The notes beneath the pieces are model-generated. The model searched no databases. It was given only the letters and a program-made list of their open reading frames with translations, and had not been told where the DNA came from. A stretch of 14,507 bases of DNA. Origin: Bacteroidia bacterium. Lineage in GTDB: Bacteria > Bacteroidota > Bacteroidia > AKYH767-A > OLB10. Made by a program: the position numbers and the translations under genes. Positions 1 through 8,337 of this stretch are shown here, in pieces. Position 1 is the stretch's first letter. The number at the start of each line of letters is the position of its first letter. The stretch spans positions 1 to 14,507 of the forward strand of contig JANWID010000146.1 of assembly GCA_025450095.1 (NCBI GenBank), in the 5' to 3' direction.

Positions 1-38
1 TATTCTCGTGAATACAGTCTCTTTCATTTTTCACTCAG

Positions 39-149
39 CTCTCATTCTGTTTCTGCTTCTCGTTCTCTGTTCAATTAAAAGCAAAAAGCTCAGATTACTC
101 TTTTGCCTTTATTCTTTTCAAGAGCAGAGAGCGAGAAACAGAATGAGAG
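39..149. repeat. Long imperfect inverted repeat downstream of the M23 peptidase gene
   Basis: The outer stem is perfect over 16 bp (39-54 against 134-149). After a six-base bulge (55-60) it continues for 12 bp (61-72 against 122-133) with two G-T type mismatches, leaving a loop of about 49 bases. The whole sequence is strongly C/T-biased on one arm and A/G-biased on the other. It lies about 57 bases beyond the stop codon of the minus-strand peptidase gene, so it could fold in that transcript's 3' end. No clean T-run follows, so it is not a textbook intrinsic terminator. It may be a bidirectional terminator or a member of an interspersed repeat family. Confidence 0.6.
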
Positions 150-176
150 CGGAGTGTTTAGCTCTCCGCTCTCATT
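142..176. terminator. Perfect 13-bp hairpin, possible terminator of the M23 gene
   Basis: Arms 142-154 and 164-176 are perfectly complementary over 13 bp around a nine-base loop. The left arm shares bases 142-149 with the right arm of the longer inverted repeat (39-149), so the two structures exclude each other. Read on the minus strand it is the first strong hairpin after the peptidase stop codon. The following bases (CTGTTTCTCG) are only partly T-rich, so the terminator reading is moderate. Confidence 0.45.
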
Positions 177-205
177 TTCACTCGCACTCTCACGCTGACT
201 GGTGG

Positions 206-1873
206 CTACTTCTGTACTACAATTTTACATTGGGCTTTTGATTCTCCGGAAAGCGCGGTGCAGATGTACACACCTGGATTAAATTCAATAACACTCAAAT
301 CAAATTCATGAGTGCCTGATGCGATATTTTTATCAATAAGGGTTTTGACTTTTCTTCCGGTTAAGTCATAAATTGTGATTGATACTGTTCCGCTTTGATC
401 CAATTCCAGGCTTAGTTTTAATTGATCACTTGCAACAGAAGGGAATGCTTTCAAAGAAAAGTTATTGCCGTTATCGGTTACAACCCGCGCGAGAGCATTG
501 TTTATGTCGCAATCGGCAATCCGTGCCCTGAATTTGCATCCACTTGTTGCACGAAAACCCACATTAGCCTGGATGTAATCTTCTGCTTCATACCAGATAT
601 TATTGCTGCTTGAACCGCTAACCGTTTGCGTTGTGGTTATGTTGCTACCTGTTATGTAACCTTTATATCCGGTTATAGCTCCGCTTAAATTATACGCTGC
701 CGGGCATCCGACAGTAAAATAATGCGACGCTTTTTTACCCTGGTAGTCTACCTGGATTCTGTACGTTCCAACCTGGGAATTATTTGGAATATTATAGGTG
801 AATCTGAACCATGCGGCTGCAAAAAAATTGTTTCCAATGGAATCGTTCTCTGTTGCGACCAGACCGCCCCCAGGATTGTAAATCCGGGTCAAACAGACTG
901 TTCCCGGAACGAGATCGCGTAAATGCATTTCGATCACCGCTGTTGAACCCTGGTCAAAATGATTTGACAGCGGAACTGTTTCGGCACCCGGACAAGCAGG
1001 AGCAGAAGGAACACCCGACAGGGTAAGAATACTCATGATTCCGCTATTGGGATATGGTTTCTGACTGTTCCATCGACTTACAACGATATCAGGATTACAG
1101 GGTCCCTGCCAGGGATCAATAGGATTTCCGAGGGAATCCTGAACTTCAAAATGCAAATGCGGATTGGTGGAACTACCCGAACTTCCTACATAACCAAGGT
1201 ATTCACCCGTTGTCACAAAATCACCTATTCCTTTTGTAGTTACACTTCCGTTTTTCATATGCCAATAAAGTGCACGCGTTCCATCTTCATGCTGTATGGT
1301 TATGGAATTAACAGGAAGATTTGATCCCATACCACATCTGCGATCGAAAGCTCCATCTGTACGGGCTATAATTTGCCCGGGTGCAGCGGCAATCACTCTT
1401 ACTTTCATATCATCCATCATTTTCCACCAAAATGGACCAATGCATATATCGGTTCCCTGGTGATCGTACGTGGATGGCAGTGGCAAATCATATGAGCGTG
1501 TACCACACATATAATCTGAAATGCTTCCTTGTGCATTGTTATGATCAACATAATTCTGGATAAAGAAATAATCGTTGCCCAAAAAATGAGGTTCATTAGT
1601 TAGTGGCCAGTCGAAAGTCTGTGGCGGTAATGGCATGCGCTCGGCGTTGATTAGATTTCCTTCAGCAGCCAATCGTGCAACATTAGCTGAGATTTCTGCC
1701 TCCAGCATGGCATATTCTACAGGGGTAATGCATGGCTCATCCGGAGCTTGAACCTGTAGTGTTCCGAACTCGCGGTGGCTCATCTCAATTTGTGCCAGAG
1801 CAAGCTCCGCAACAAACAAGACAATGCACAACAGCAGAGCGGATTTTATAGTTATCAGATATTTCGGTTTCAT
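206..1873 (-). CDS. Secreted M23 (LytM-type) metallopeptidase with T9SS sorting domain
   Basis: This is a predicted zinc endopeptidase of 555 residues that would act outside the cell on peptidoglycan cross-links or another glycine-rich substrate. Residues 1-27 form a signal peptide ending ALA before Gln28. The M23 core spans about 130-255. It has the metal-ligand motif HQGTD (His138, Asp142), a conserved His205 in YWH, and the HLHFE motif (His239, His241), so all expected catalytic and zinc residues are present. Residues about 270-390 look like beta-sandwich material. About 395-460 resembles the linker often found before T9SS tails. Residues about 478-555 are a type A sorting domain, including ITIYDLTGRKVKTL and NPGVYICT. 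The gene lies 53 bp downstream of the tail-fibre-like gene on the same strand, with no clear promoter in the gap, so co-transcription is likely. The family call is firm; the substrate is unknown. Confidence 0.93.
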   Translation of the reverse strand: MKPKYLITIKSALLLCIVLFVAELALAQIEMSHREFGTLQVQAPDEPCITPVEYAMLEAEISANVARLAAEGNLINAERMPLPPQTFDWPLTNEPHFLGNDYFFIQNYVDHNNAQGSISDYMCGTRSYDLPLPSTYDHQGTDICIGPFWWKMMDDMKVRVIAAAPGQIIARTDGAFDRRCGMGSNLPVNSITIQHEDGTRALYWHMKNGSVTTKGIGDFVTTGEYLGYVGSSGSSTNPHLHFEVQDSLGNPIDPWQGPCNPDIVVSRWNSQKPYPNSGIMSILTLSGVPSAPACPGAETVPLSNHFDQGSTAVIEMHLRDLVPGTVCLTRIYNPGGGLVATENDSIGNNFFAAAWFRFTYNIPNNSQVGTYRIQVDYQGKKASHYFTVGCPAAYNLSGAITGYKGYITGSNITTTQTVSGSSSNNIWYEAEDYIQANVGFRATSGCKFRARIADCDINNALARVVTDNGNNFSLKAFPSVASDQLKLSLELDQSGTVSITIYDLTGRKVKTLIDKNIASGTHEFDLSVIEFNPGVYICTALSGESKAQCKIVVQK

Positions 1874-1926
1874 TGTGTCTTTTTAAATTACATCATTAGT
1901 AAACAACAAATGATCTCTTGAATTTT

Positions 1927-3492
1927 TCACCTGGAGGCCGATTCAAGTTTTTCGATTTTCTTTTCCAGTTGAATGACATAAAGTGACAGCTCTTCAATTT
2001 TCTCCATCATTTTTATTTGCATGGTCCCAATGTCAATTCCACCGGTTTGTTTGATTTCTTCAGCCGATGGTACTCCTGGCAAATGATTAAACTGGCTTAT
2101 GTGTTGAGCCATCTCTTTTATAGAAAGCAGTTTGTAATCGTTTGCAAAAACATAATCAGGCCAGCTTCCTTGTAGTTCAACACGCATTTCCTCACACATA
2201 ATTTTTCCATCAACCGATAACGCATATCCTGTAGCAGGAACTGCGGTTCCAATCGATACTGATCCGAGTACATACAGTCCGTTATCAGCACCTACTCCCA
2301 CTCCCCCTACACTAACACTTCCGTTTGAGTTTACTTTGAATTTAGACGCTCCATTAATCTGAACAGCCATAGGCAATGTGTTAGCATCGGCATCCACATG
2401 CAGGTAAGCTGCAGGAGCAGTTGTTCCTATTCCAACCCTGTTACTGAAATAACCGCGGCCCACAAAATAACCTGCATAGGCATCAGCTCCTATAGTTCCT
2501 TCACCATAAACACCCCTATTTATCCCTGTACCATTGGCTTTACCGTAAAGTCCATATGACGTTCCGCTGGTGGTTGCTATACCAACAATTCCATAAGCGA
2601 TAGTACCATCCAATACTTCGGCACGAACCCCATAATTGATTGCACTTCCATTTTGTACCAGAGCATTAAATCCGTATTTATTTCCCGTGGCATTGGTGCC
2701 CATCAACGTGTTAAAACCATAGGATGAGGATGCACCGGCATAATCGTTCTGCATCACCAGACCTGTAGCTTCAGTAATACTACGTATCGTGAGCATTGAA
2801 ATAGTGCTTGTAGTACCGATTCCTACCTTTTCACTAAAATATCCGCGGCCTTTAAAGTAACCAGCCCAACTGTTGCTAAGACCTGCCTCTGTTTCACCAT
2901 ATACGGCATAGTTAGTACCCTGTCCGACGAGTAATCCAATCGCTTTCGAGTAAATTCCATAATTGGTGCTATTGCCCTGGGCCAAGGAATTAATCCCGTA
3001 GTTAGTTGCAGTTCCATTTGCAACCGATTTTACACCATAGCTCGTGTTTGTTCCAGAACCTTTCACACTGATTCCGTAATTTATTCCCGTTCCATTATTC
3101 GCTTCGAAATAACCTCCATATTTTGTACCCGATCCAGTTCCCGATGAGAAGGAATAAATGGAATAACGTGTTCCGGATCCACCGGCAGAATTAAGAAAGT
3201 TTGATGTACGGGCATTGACTGCATTTTCAACATGAAACGGATAGCTAGGAGCGGTTGTCCCAATTCCTATATTTCCCGTTGATCCTTTGACCACCATGCG
3301 TTGAACAGCATTGGTTTTAATGATCAAATCCTGGGTATTGGTTGTACCCAGCCAATGAATGCTTTGGTTAACGTTACTATTGCCCTCCAATATCCATGGA
3401 GTTGCAGGACCAGTTTGCGCATTGCCATTTAAGGCAAGTGTGATGGTTAACGCCGAGGTTAACGCTATCGCAGGTAAGTCGATAATTTTCAT
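1927..3492 (-). CDS. Tail-fibre-like repeat protein, secreted
   Basis: This 521-residue protein has a signal peptide (about 1-25, ending GNA before Gln26) and a long stalk of Gly/Thr/Tyr-rich repeats. The motif GIGTT occurs three times, near residues 76, 223 and 352, dividing the stalk into modules. Two of these follow a GRGYFS segment. Within modules, a repeat of about 13 residues with core TNYGI recurs in tandem, best seen around 125-185. The C-terminal 75 residues (YVFANDYKL, HLPGVPSAEE, then a coiled coil from MMEKIEEL) match a tail widespread in Bacteroidota proteins annotated as tail-fibre or hypothetical. I recognise that tail but know no proven function for it. Trimeric assembly through the coiled coil is plausible. 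It is probably the first gene of a two-gene unit with the M23 peptidase. Nothing around it looks like phage. Confidence 0.8.
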   Translation of the reverse strand: MKIIDLPAIALTSALTITLALNGNAQTGPATPWILEGNSNVNQSIHWLGTTNTQDLIIKTNAVQRMVVKGSTGNIGIGTTAPSYPFHVENAVNARTSNFLNSAGGSGTRYSIYSFSSGTGSGTKYGGYFEANNGTGINYGISVKGSGTNTSYGVKSVANGTATNYGINSLAQGNSTNYGIYSKAIGLLVGQGTNYAVYGETEAGLSNSWAGYFKGRGYFSEKVGIGTTSTISMLTIRSITEATGLVMQNDYAGASSSYGFNTLMGTNATGNKYGFNALVQNGSAINYGVRAEVLDGTIAYGIVGIATTSGTSYGLYGKANGTGINRGVYGEGTIGADAYAGYFVGRGYFSNRVGIGTTAPAAYLHVDADANTLPMAVQINGASKFKVNSNGSVSVGGVGVGADNGLYVLGSVSIGTAVPATGYALSVDGKIMCEEMRVELQGSWPDYVFANDYKLLSIKEMAQHISQFNHLPGVPSAEEIKQTGGIDIGTMQIKMMEKIEELSLYVIQLEKKIEKLESASR

Positions 3493-3527
3493 ATGAGTAG
3501 TTTTTTAAGTTTTGCTATTGTTCCTTA

Positions 3528-3535
3528 CAAACATA
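3528..3535 (-). promoter_or_regulatory. Putative -7 box (TATGTTTG) for the tail-fibre-like gene
   Basis: On the minus strand the sequence TATGTTTG matches the Bacteroidota -7 consensus TAnnTTTG exactly and lies 35 bp upstream of the start codon. No good TTG is found at the usual -33 distance, so this is a half-supported promoter. Confidence 0.45.
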
Positions 3536-3603
3536 CGTTCTGCTCCACAGGCCACTTGCCTCCAACTTGTACACTACTGGAACTAGTTTGTGAATGGCGG
3601 TTT

Positions 3604-3630
3604 TTGGTTTGCGAGCAAATGCTATATTTG
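3604..3630 (+). promoter_or_regulatory. Putative promoter of the hybrid kinase gene (TTG, 16 bp, TATATTTG)
   Basis: TATATTTG at 3623-3630 matches TAnnTTTG exactly. TTG at 3604-3606 lies 16 bases upstream, slightly short of the usual spacing. Transcription from here would begin near 3637 and give a leader of about 20 bases before the ATG at 3656. This position rules in favour of that ATG and against the upstream in-frame ATG at 3590, which would not be on the transcript. Confidence 0.55.
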
Positions 3631-3655
3631 TCATAAACCTGATAATCTGGAACTT

Positions 3656-6127
3656 ATGAGGGTACCACTGCTTATTATATTTCTGAATTTGCTATTCCTG
3701 GTGGCATCAGCCGGACATCAGCAATTCAATGACAGTTTAAAAAATGTGATTGCCACTTCTAAGGTTGATACAACCCAAATGCGGGCTAAATGGATCTTAG
3801 GTAAGAGCTATTTCCGAACGGGGAACTTGGAATACTTTGATGCATTCCGGTCAGGTCTGCAACAAGCCACCGACATTAACAATTCGAGATGGAAGCAGGA
3901 GTTCACTTTATACATAGGTATAAGTCACCTTTTATCCGGGAATAACGATAGTGCGATATTCTACCTGGATAAATGTAAAAGCATGAAGGATGCTGAGACC
4001 ACCACTGAAATTACCTACCAGGTGCATTTCAATTTAGGACAGGCGTATAATTCCAAAGGCAATACAAAAGAAACTACAAAGTATCTGCTTGAAGCATTGC
4101 AATATGTGACAGAACCTAATTCTGCAATAAAAAAGTCGAATATTTATCACAATCTCTCCACATTGATGTCGAATTTAGGTGAAGAGAAAAAAGCATTTGA
4201 ATACAACATGATGGGTATACGGTGTTTGAACGAAAAAGAGCATCCCGACAAGCTGGTCATGTTATATAGTACACTTTCGGGCTTTTATTTCGGTCTTGGT
4301 AAAAAAGACTCGGCACTCATTTCGATTCAAAAGGCAATTGCACTTGCTGAGCCACTTCCTTCCAAAGAGCCTTTGGCTTATGCCTATATAAATTTAATTA
4401 CTTATTACACGCAATCAAACCAGCCTGATAGTGCGGAATTTTATTTCAATGAAATCAAACCCTATTATGAAGCCGGGATCAGAAAAGATGAATCGTATTC
4501 CTTCCTGGTATTTCAAATGGCTGAAATCGCTTTCCAAAAGAAAGAGTACAAAAAGGCTGAATCGTTATATATGGAAGCTGACAGCCTTGCAGAAGTGTTT
4601 TCCTACCATGTTCAGAAATTGCAGATTAAAAAGAGCATAGCGGCATTTTATGAAGCAACAGGAAATTCAAAAGCTGCACTCAATACAATGAAGGAATATT
4701 ATTTCCTGAAAGACAGCATTGAGAGTAAAGAAAGTAGTGCCCAGAGCAAGGAACTGGAACAAAAGTACAGTGTAAGTGAAAAGCAAAAGGAAATAGAATT
4801 GCTTCAAAAAGAGAAAGAAAAACAAGGAGTTGTAAGAAATGCCGTAATAAGTGTTGCTTCACTTACAAGCATTATCGGGCTGATCCTGTTTTTCGGATTC
4901 CGGAACCGGGGAAGAATGAACAACCAGCTTGAAGAAAAAAACAAAATTATTGAATCGGGCCGTCAGCGTGCCATACGCAGTGAACAATTCAAGCAAAAGT
5001 TTCTTGCTAATATGAGTCATGAGTTGCGATCTCCTATGAATGCAATGCTTGGTTCAGTAACCCTGGCATTGAAGCAAGAGGATATAAAAGCCTCAAGAAA
5101 GTACCTGGAGATGGCACAACGCTCTTCAAAATACCTTTTGGGAATTATTAATGATATCCTGGATCTATCAAAAATTGAAGCGGGGAAATTAGTATTTGAA
5201 CAAATTCCGTTTAACATGTACCAGGCTGCCCAGGATGTAATCAGTGCACAATCATTACACCTAAATAAAGACAAGCAGACACTGATATTCGAAAGCAACT
5301 TTAATTCAGAGCTTAAAGTTATCGGTGACCCGCTGCGCATTATGCAGGTTCTTACAAACCTGGTTAATAATGCCATAAAATTTACTCCAGCTGGTAAAAT
5401 AACGGTAAACATTAACCATGATGAGCAAAAGGAAAGTTTTCAAATATCTGTTACTGACGAAGGAATTGGTATAAACAGTGAAGATCAGGGCAGATTATTC
5501 CAGTCGTATCAGCAAACGGAAACCGGTACGGCACGTAAATATGGTGGAACCGGATTGGGACTTGCCATCACCAAACAATTAGTTGAGCTGATGAATGGAA
5601 CTATTACAGTTCACAGCCAGGAAGGCCAGGGAACAACTTTTATAGTTACGTTAAAATTAATTTGTGATTCCGGAAATGAAATCGCAAATGAAGGTGAGCC
5701 AGAAAATACTAATATGAAATTCCTGGAAGGTATTTCAATATATGTCGTAGATGACCTTGAAGAAAACCGGATAGTTACTGCTGATCTTTTGAAAAGCATC
5801 CTAACGAATATCAATGTATCTACGTTTAGCAACGGAAAGGAACTGATAGATGCATTGAAACAAACCGAAATTCAATTTCAAGACAAACTTTGTATCCTTA
5901 CCGATCTCGACATGCCGGTAATGAATGGAATTGATTCTGTCGGCATTATCCGCAATAAAATGAATCTATCAGTTCCTATTATTGCACTTACAGCAAGTGT
6001 ATTTGTAGGTGATGATGAAGAATTTTCCAAAATGGGTTTTGATGGAATGGTTATCAAACCATTTACCGCATCAGTTCTGATTGATACGATGGCTTTAGCA
6101 ATGAGAAGGAAAGCATCAGGACTATAA
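3656..6127 (+). CDS. TPR-type hybrid histidine kinase with C-terminal receiver domain
   Basis: This is an inner-membrane sensor kinase of 823 residues. A signal peptide or signal anchor covers about 1-20. A helical TPR sensor region follows (about 30-370; for example [24 protein letters not shown] is TPR-like), then a charged coiled coil and one membrane helix (about 392-417). The HisKA domain carries His455 in NMSHELRSP. The ATPase domain has Asn572 (N box), DEGIGI from Asp601 and the GGTGLGLAI glycine box. The receiver domain (about 693-815) is complete, with Asp699/Asp700, phosphoacceptor Asp750 in DLDMPVMNG, Thr779 and Lys801. No HPt or DNA-binding domain is present. An in-frame ATG at 3590 would add 22 residues, but the likely promoter lies after it and the shorter form starts directly with a signal sequence. 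Its 3' end overlaps the convergent LytTR regulator gene by 6 bp. The input signal is unknown. Confidence 0.92.
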   Translation: MRVPLLIIFLNLLFLVASAGHQQFNDSLKNVIATSKVDTTQMRAKWILGKSYFRTGNLEYFDAFRSGLQQATDINNSRWKQEFTLYIGISHLLSGNNDSAIFYLDKCKSMKDAETTTEITYQVHFNLGQAYNSKGNTKETTKYLLEALQYVTEPNSAIKKSNIYHNLSTLMSNLGEEKKAFEYNMMGIRCLNEKEHPDKLVMLYSTLSGFYFGLGKKDSALISIQKAIALAEPLPSKEPLAYAYINLITYYTQSNQPDSAEFYFNEIKPYYEAGIRKDESYSFLVFQMAEIAFQKKEYKKAESLYMEADSLAEVFSYHVQKLQIKKSIAAFYEATGNSKAALNTMKEYYFLKDSIESKESSAQSKELEQKYSVSEKQKEIELLQKEKEKQGVVRNAVISVASLTSIIGLILFFGFRNRGRMNNQLEEKNKIIESGRQRAIRSEQFKQKFLANMSHELRSPMNAMLGSVTLALKQEDIKASRKYLEMAQRSSKYLLGIINDILDLSKIEAGKLVFEQIPFNMYQAAQDVISAQSLHLNKDKQTLIFESNFNSELKVIGDPLRIMQVLTNLVNNAIKFTPAGKITVNINHDEQKESFQISVTDEGIGINSEDQGRLFQSYQQTETGTARKYGGTGLGLAITKQLVELMNGTITVHSQEGQGTTFIVTLKLICDSGNEIANEGEPENTNMKFLEGISIYVVDDLEENRIVTADLLKSILTNINVSTFSNGKELIDALKQTEIQFQDKLCILTDLDMPVMNGIDSVGIIRNKMNLSVPIIALTASVFVGDDEEFSKMGFDGMVIKPFTASVLIDTMALAMRRKASGL

Positions 6128-6847
6128 CAATCCTTCGTATTGCTGCAAAATTTCCCGGCCTGTTTTCGATACTGGCACAATACCATCGTCCTTCATGACA
6201 ATATAAGCACTGTCGCCTTTATAGAACTTTTTAATAAAATTCACATTCACAAGATGTGATTTATGAATGCGTAAAAATCCCGAATTCACCAGGCGATCTT
6301 CAAAATCTTTCAAGGGCTTTGAAGCGACAATTTTAGATCCATCTATGCAATAAATGGTAGTATAAACATTGTCCGCCTCCAGTCTAACTAATTTGTCTAC
6401 TTCCAGGAATAGGACTCCGTCAGAAGTGCTCACAGTAATTTTTTTATTCCCAGGAGTATGCACGGTAGATTGCATTATTTTTTCTTTTCTCCTGGAAATT
6501 ACACGCTCAACGGCTGTAGTCAGTTCAAAAACATCAACGGGCTTTAATAGGTAATCAACTGCTTCGGTTTTAAATGCCTCCACAGCGTATTTATCGTGGG
6601 AAGTAGTAAATATGACATCAAAACTACGCTCACCCATTTCCTTAATCATTTCAAGTCCTGATTTACCCGGCATTTCAATATCTAAAAAAACCAAATCAGG
6701 GTTTATATTTTTGATAGCTAAGAATCCATCATTTGCATTTAGAGCAGTTGACATGATATTAAGCTGGAGATTTGCAGACCGGCATAACTCGGTAAGCATG
6801 TCAATAAAATACTGCTGATCGTCGATGATAATGACTTTTAAAGTCAT
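6122..6847 (-). CDS. LytTR-family response regulator
   Basis: This is a 241-residue DNA-binding response regulator. The receiver domain (about 3-120) has the acidic pair Asp9/Asp10, phosphoacceptor Asp56 in FLDIEMPG, Thr82 and Lys102 in LLKPVD. The LytTR domain (about 138-241) shows its usual landmarks: the DGVLFLEVDKLVRLEADNVY segment, SKPLKDFEDRL, and FLRIHKSHLVNVNFIKKF. Length and architecture are those of the AgrA/LytR family. It converges on the hybrid kinase gene, with the two stop codons interleaved. LytTR regulators of this kind usually pair with kinases of the LytS type. The kinase next door is instead a HisKA hybrid with its own receiver, so partnership is suggested only by position. 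An open stretch resembling a receiver end lies just upstream. Confidence 0.94.
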   Translation of the reverse strand: MTLKVIIIDDQQYFIDMLTELCRSANLQLNIMSTALNANDGFLAIKNINPDLVFLDIEMPGKSGLEMIKEMGERSFDVIFTTSHDKYAVEAFKTEAVDYLLKPVDVFELTTAVERVISRRKEKIMQSTVHTPGNKKITVSTSDGVLFLEVDKLVRLEADNVYTTIYCIDGSKIVASKPLKDFEDRLVNSGFLRIHKSHLVNVNFIKKFYKGDSAYIVMKDDGIVPVSKTGREILQQYEGLL

Positions 6848-6859
6848 AAATTATTCAGT

Positions 6860-6988
6860 TCAACTATTATGCGGAATTGCTAAAGCAACCCTGTTTTTAA
6901 AGAGCAGCTGTTCATGTGCTTCAAATTCTTCCTGTAGTGCCATATGCTTGTCTACTCTGATTTTAAGCTCGTTTTCAGATAAAGATAG
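6860..6988 (-). pseudogene. Probable relic of a receiver-domain protein (42 codons)
   Basis: On the minus strand a frame stays open for 42 codons between two TGA stops, ending 12 bp before the LytTR gene start. The peptide contains ENELKIRVDKHMALQEEFEA. This resembles the last helix of a receiver domain and the helical linker after it (the common pattern E-L-x-x-R-V-x-x-H-x-x-L-Q-x-x). There is no start codon before the recognisable part; the only ATG is internal and would give 26 residues. No upstream receiver body is present in any frame that I can see. I therefore read it as the remnant of a deleted regulator. The alternative is chance similarity in a leader region. Confidence 0.4.
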
Positions 6989-7067
6989 TCATAAAGAATA
7001 ATTGCAGTACAAGTTGGCACACTTTTGTAGCTTCACAAAATAAGATATTTATAAAATAACGAGGATG

Positions 7068-8168
7068 CTAAAATACCACCTGCATTTGGATGTATAACCT
7101 GTCATCATGACCATTTGGATAACCTTCTTCTTCATCAATAACATTACCTCTCATTACATAATTGATCAGGATTCGAAAATTATCCTTTGGAAAACCGTAA
7201 AATACACCAAGGGTCCATACTTTCCAATCATCTTCAAATGTATCGTACCTGGCAAGGGGGCCTAATTTCCATTTTGTTTTTAACGCAAGTTCGACCTGAT
7301 ATCCCACCGGTTCACCAAAAAGTGTATCGCCAGCCGTATCTGTGCCCTGTGCATATTCTGCTGCAAGGAAAAAATATTTGTGGTCGACCTGCAAATCTAC
7401 TCCATAACGTTCAAAGTCGGCATATACGTCATCCGAAGGGTCTATAACGTCTTCATTTAGATACCGGAGCCCCCCAGCTCCTATAGAGCCACCAAGGCTT
7501 GCAGTTAATTCATTTTTCATATAGCCAAGACCAATGCGACCCCAGAATGCAAACTTAGTATTGAAATCAAATGGACCTGCCACATTAAACCTGGTTCCAT
7601 TTACCAAAGTGAGTGCATTTTCAAATCGATAAATCCCCTCTTTTATGGGAATAAATCCTATCAAGCCAATACCTATGTCCCTGAGGTTTTCTCCCCTTGA
7701 TACGCCATCCGACATTTCAGCGCGATTGACTGTATAGAGTTCTGAGCTGGATATGCGATTTTCCCATCCAAATTGGGTTTTCTGCTGACCTACGCGAATT
7801 TTTTGGTTATATAGAAAACTGGATTCATTCAACCCGATCTTATCTAAATGAAAAACTATAAATGCATCACGCAACATACCCCTGGGTTCGGGTGCACGCA
7901 CGTCGAACATTAATTCGTAGCCCGTATACTTATTAACCTTACCTTTTAATTCCACCCGGGCACGAAGTATCCTGAAGCCATCAGGGTCACGGATACTATC
8001 ACCGTTAGTATTAAATTCATTAAAATAATGTGCCTGGATCAGGCCTGAAATATTAGGTGTGTACTTATTTTTTTTCTTTTTTAGTGAAGAAAGTGTAGAG
8101 TCGATTTCCTGAGCAAAACACAAGTGCATGGTAGCCAGGAAAAATAAGAAGCAGATAGATTTTTTCAT
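7068..8168 (-). CDS. OprP/OprO-type outer-membrane porin
   Basis: This 366-residue beta-barrel resembles the phosphate-selective porin O/P family. A signal peptide covers about 1-19 (ending CFA before Gln20). The mature chain opens with the segment SGLIQAHYFNEF. It continues with FRILRARVELKGKVNKYTGY, then the strand RVGQQKTQFGWENRISSSEL, an arrangement typical of this family. The chain ends in Phe (MQVVF), as expected for a barrel recognised by the BAM machinery. It would form a diffusion channel in the outer membrane. The family name comes from Pseudomonas phosphate channels, and Bacteroidota members have mostly unproven substrates, so phosphate transport should not be assumed. It is separated from its neighbours by gaps of 220 and 169 bp and is probably transcribed alone. 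Confidence 0.85.
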   Translation of the reverse strand: MKKSICFLFFLATMHLCFAQEIDSTLSSLKKKKNKYTPNISGLIQAHYFNEFNTNGDSIRDPDGFRILRARVELKGKVNKYTGYELMFDVRAPEPRGMLRDAFIVFHLDKIGLNESSFLYNQKIRVGQQKTQFGWENRISSSELYTVNRAEMSDGVSRGENLRDIGIGLIGFIPIKEGIYRFENALTLVNGTRFNVAGPFDFNTKFAFWGRIGLGYMKNELTASLGGSIGAGGLRYLNEDVIDPSDDVYADFERYGVDLQVDHKYFFLAAEYAQGTDTAGDTLFGEPVGYQVELALKTKWKLGPLARYDTFEDDWKVWTLGVFYGFPKDNFRILINYVMRGNVIDEEEGYPNGHDDRLYIQMQVVF

Positions 8169-8264
8169 GACAAATATTTTATTGGTTGAAACATGATTGT
8201 ATACCTGAAAATGAAAGCAGATGAAGGTGCTGGAGAGTTCATTTGTGATTTTTACACTAATTCA

Positions 8265-8301
8265 AAAGAGATTAAAAACAAACAACTCCATAGATCTCTT
8301 T
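8265..8301. terminator. Weak hairpin after the unrecognised barrel gene
   Basis: Arms 8265-8272 and 8294-8301 pair perfectly over 8 bp (AAAGAGAT with ATCTCTTT) around a 21-base loop. On the minus strand it comes 37 bp after the stop codon of the barrel gene and ends in TTTT. The long loop and A/T-rich stem make it a weak terminator candidate. The rest of the 169-bp gap shows nothing else I can name. Confidence 0.25.
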
Positions 8302-8337
8302 AGTAATTTTGTGTGTTCTTATTACATCGGTTACGAA

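Noticed and set aside
8..241. Plus-strand open frame of 77 codons at the left edge
   Set aside because: It runs through the inverted repeat and into the opposite-strand peptidase gene, and its composition (Ser/His/Arg/Leu runs) follows from the C/T-rich repeats. No family resemblance was seen.
2900..3150. Tandem 39-bp units that could suggest a CRISPR array or minisatellite
   Set aside because: They are in-frame codon repeats of the tail-fibre-like protein with variable sequence and no unique spacers between conserved repeats.
1927..3492. A prophage, based on the tail-fibre-like protein
   Set aside because: The protein has a signal peptide and its neighbours are a T9SS peptidase and a sensor kinase. 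No capsid, portal, terminase or integrase genes are in the window.
3590..3655. N-terminal extension of the hybrid kinase from the ATG at 3590
   Set aside because: The probable promoter (box at 3623-3630) lies within it, and the extension would bury the signal sequence that starts at 3656.
7068..8168. Treating the OprP-type porin as part of a phosphate or polyphosphate system with the VTC operon
   Set aside because: It lies 2 kb away from the operon with a plus-strand gene and a long gap between. Family members in this phylum are not known to be phosphate channels as a rule.
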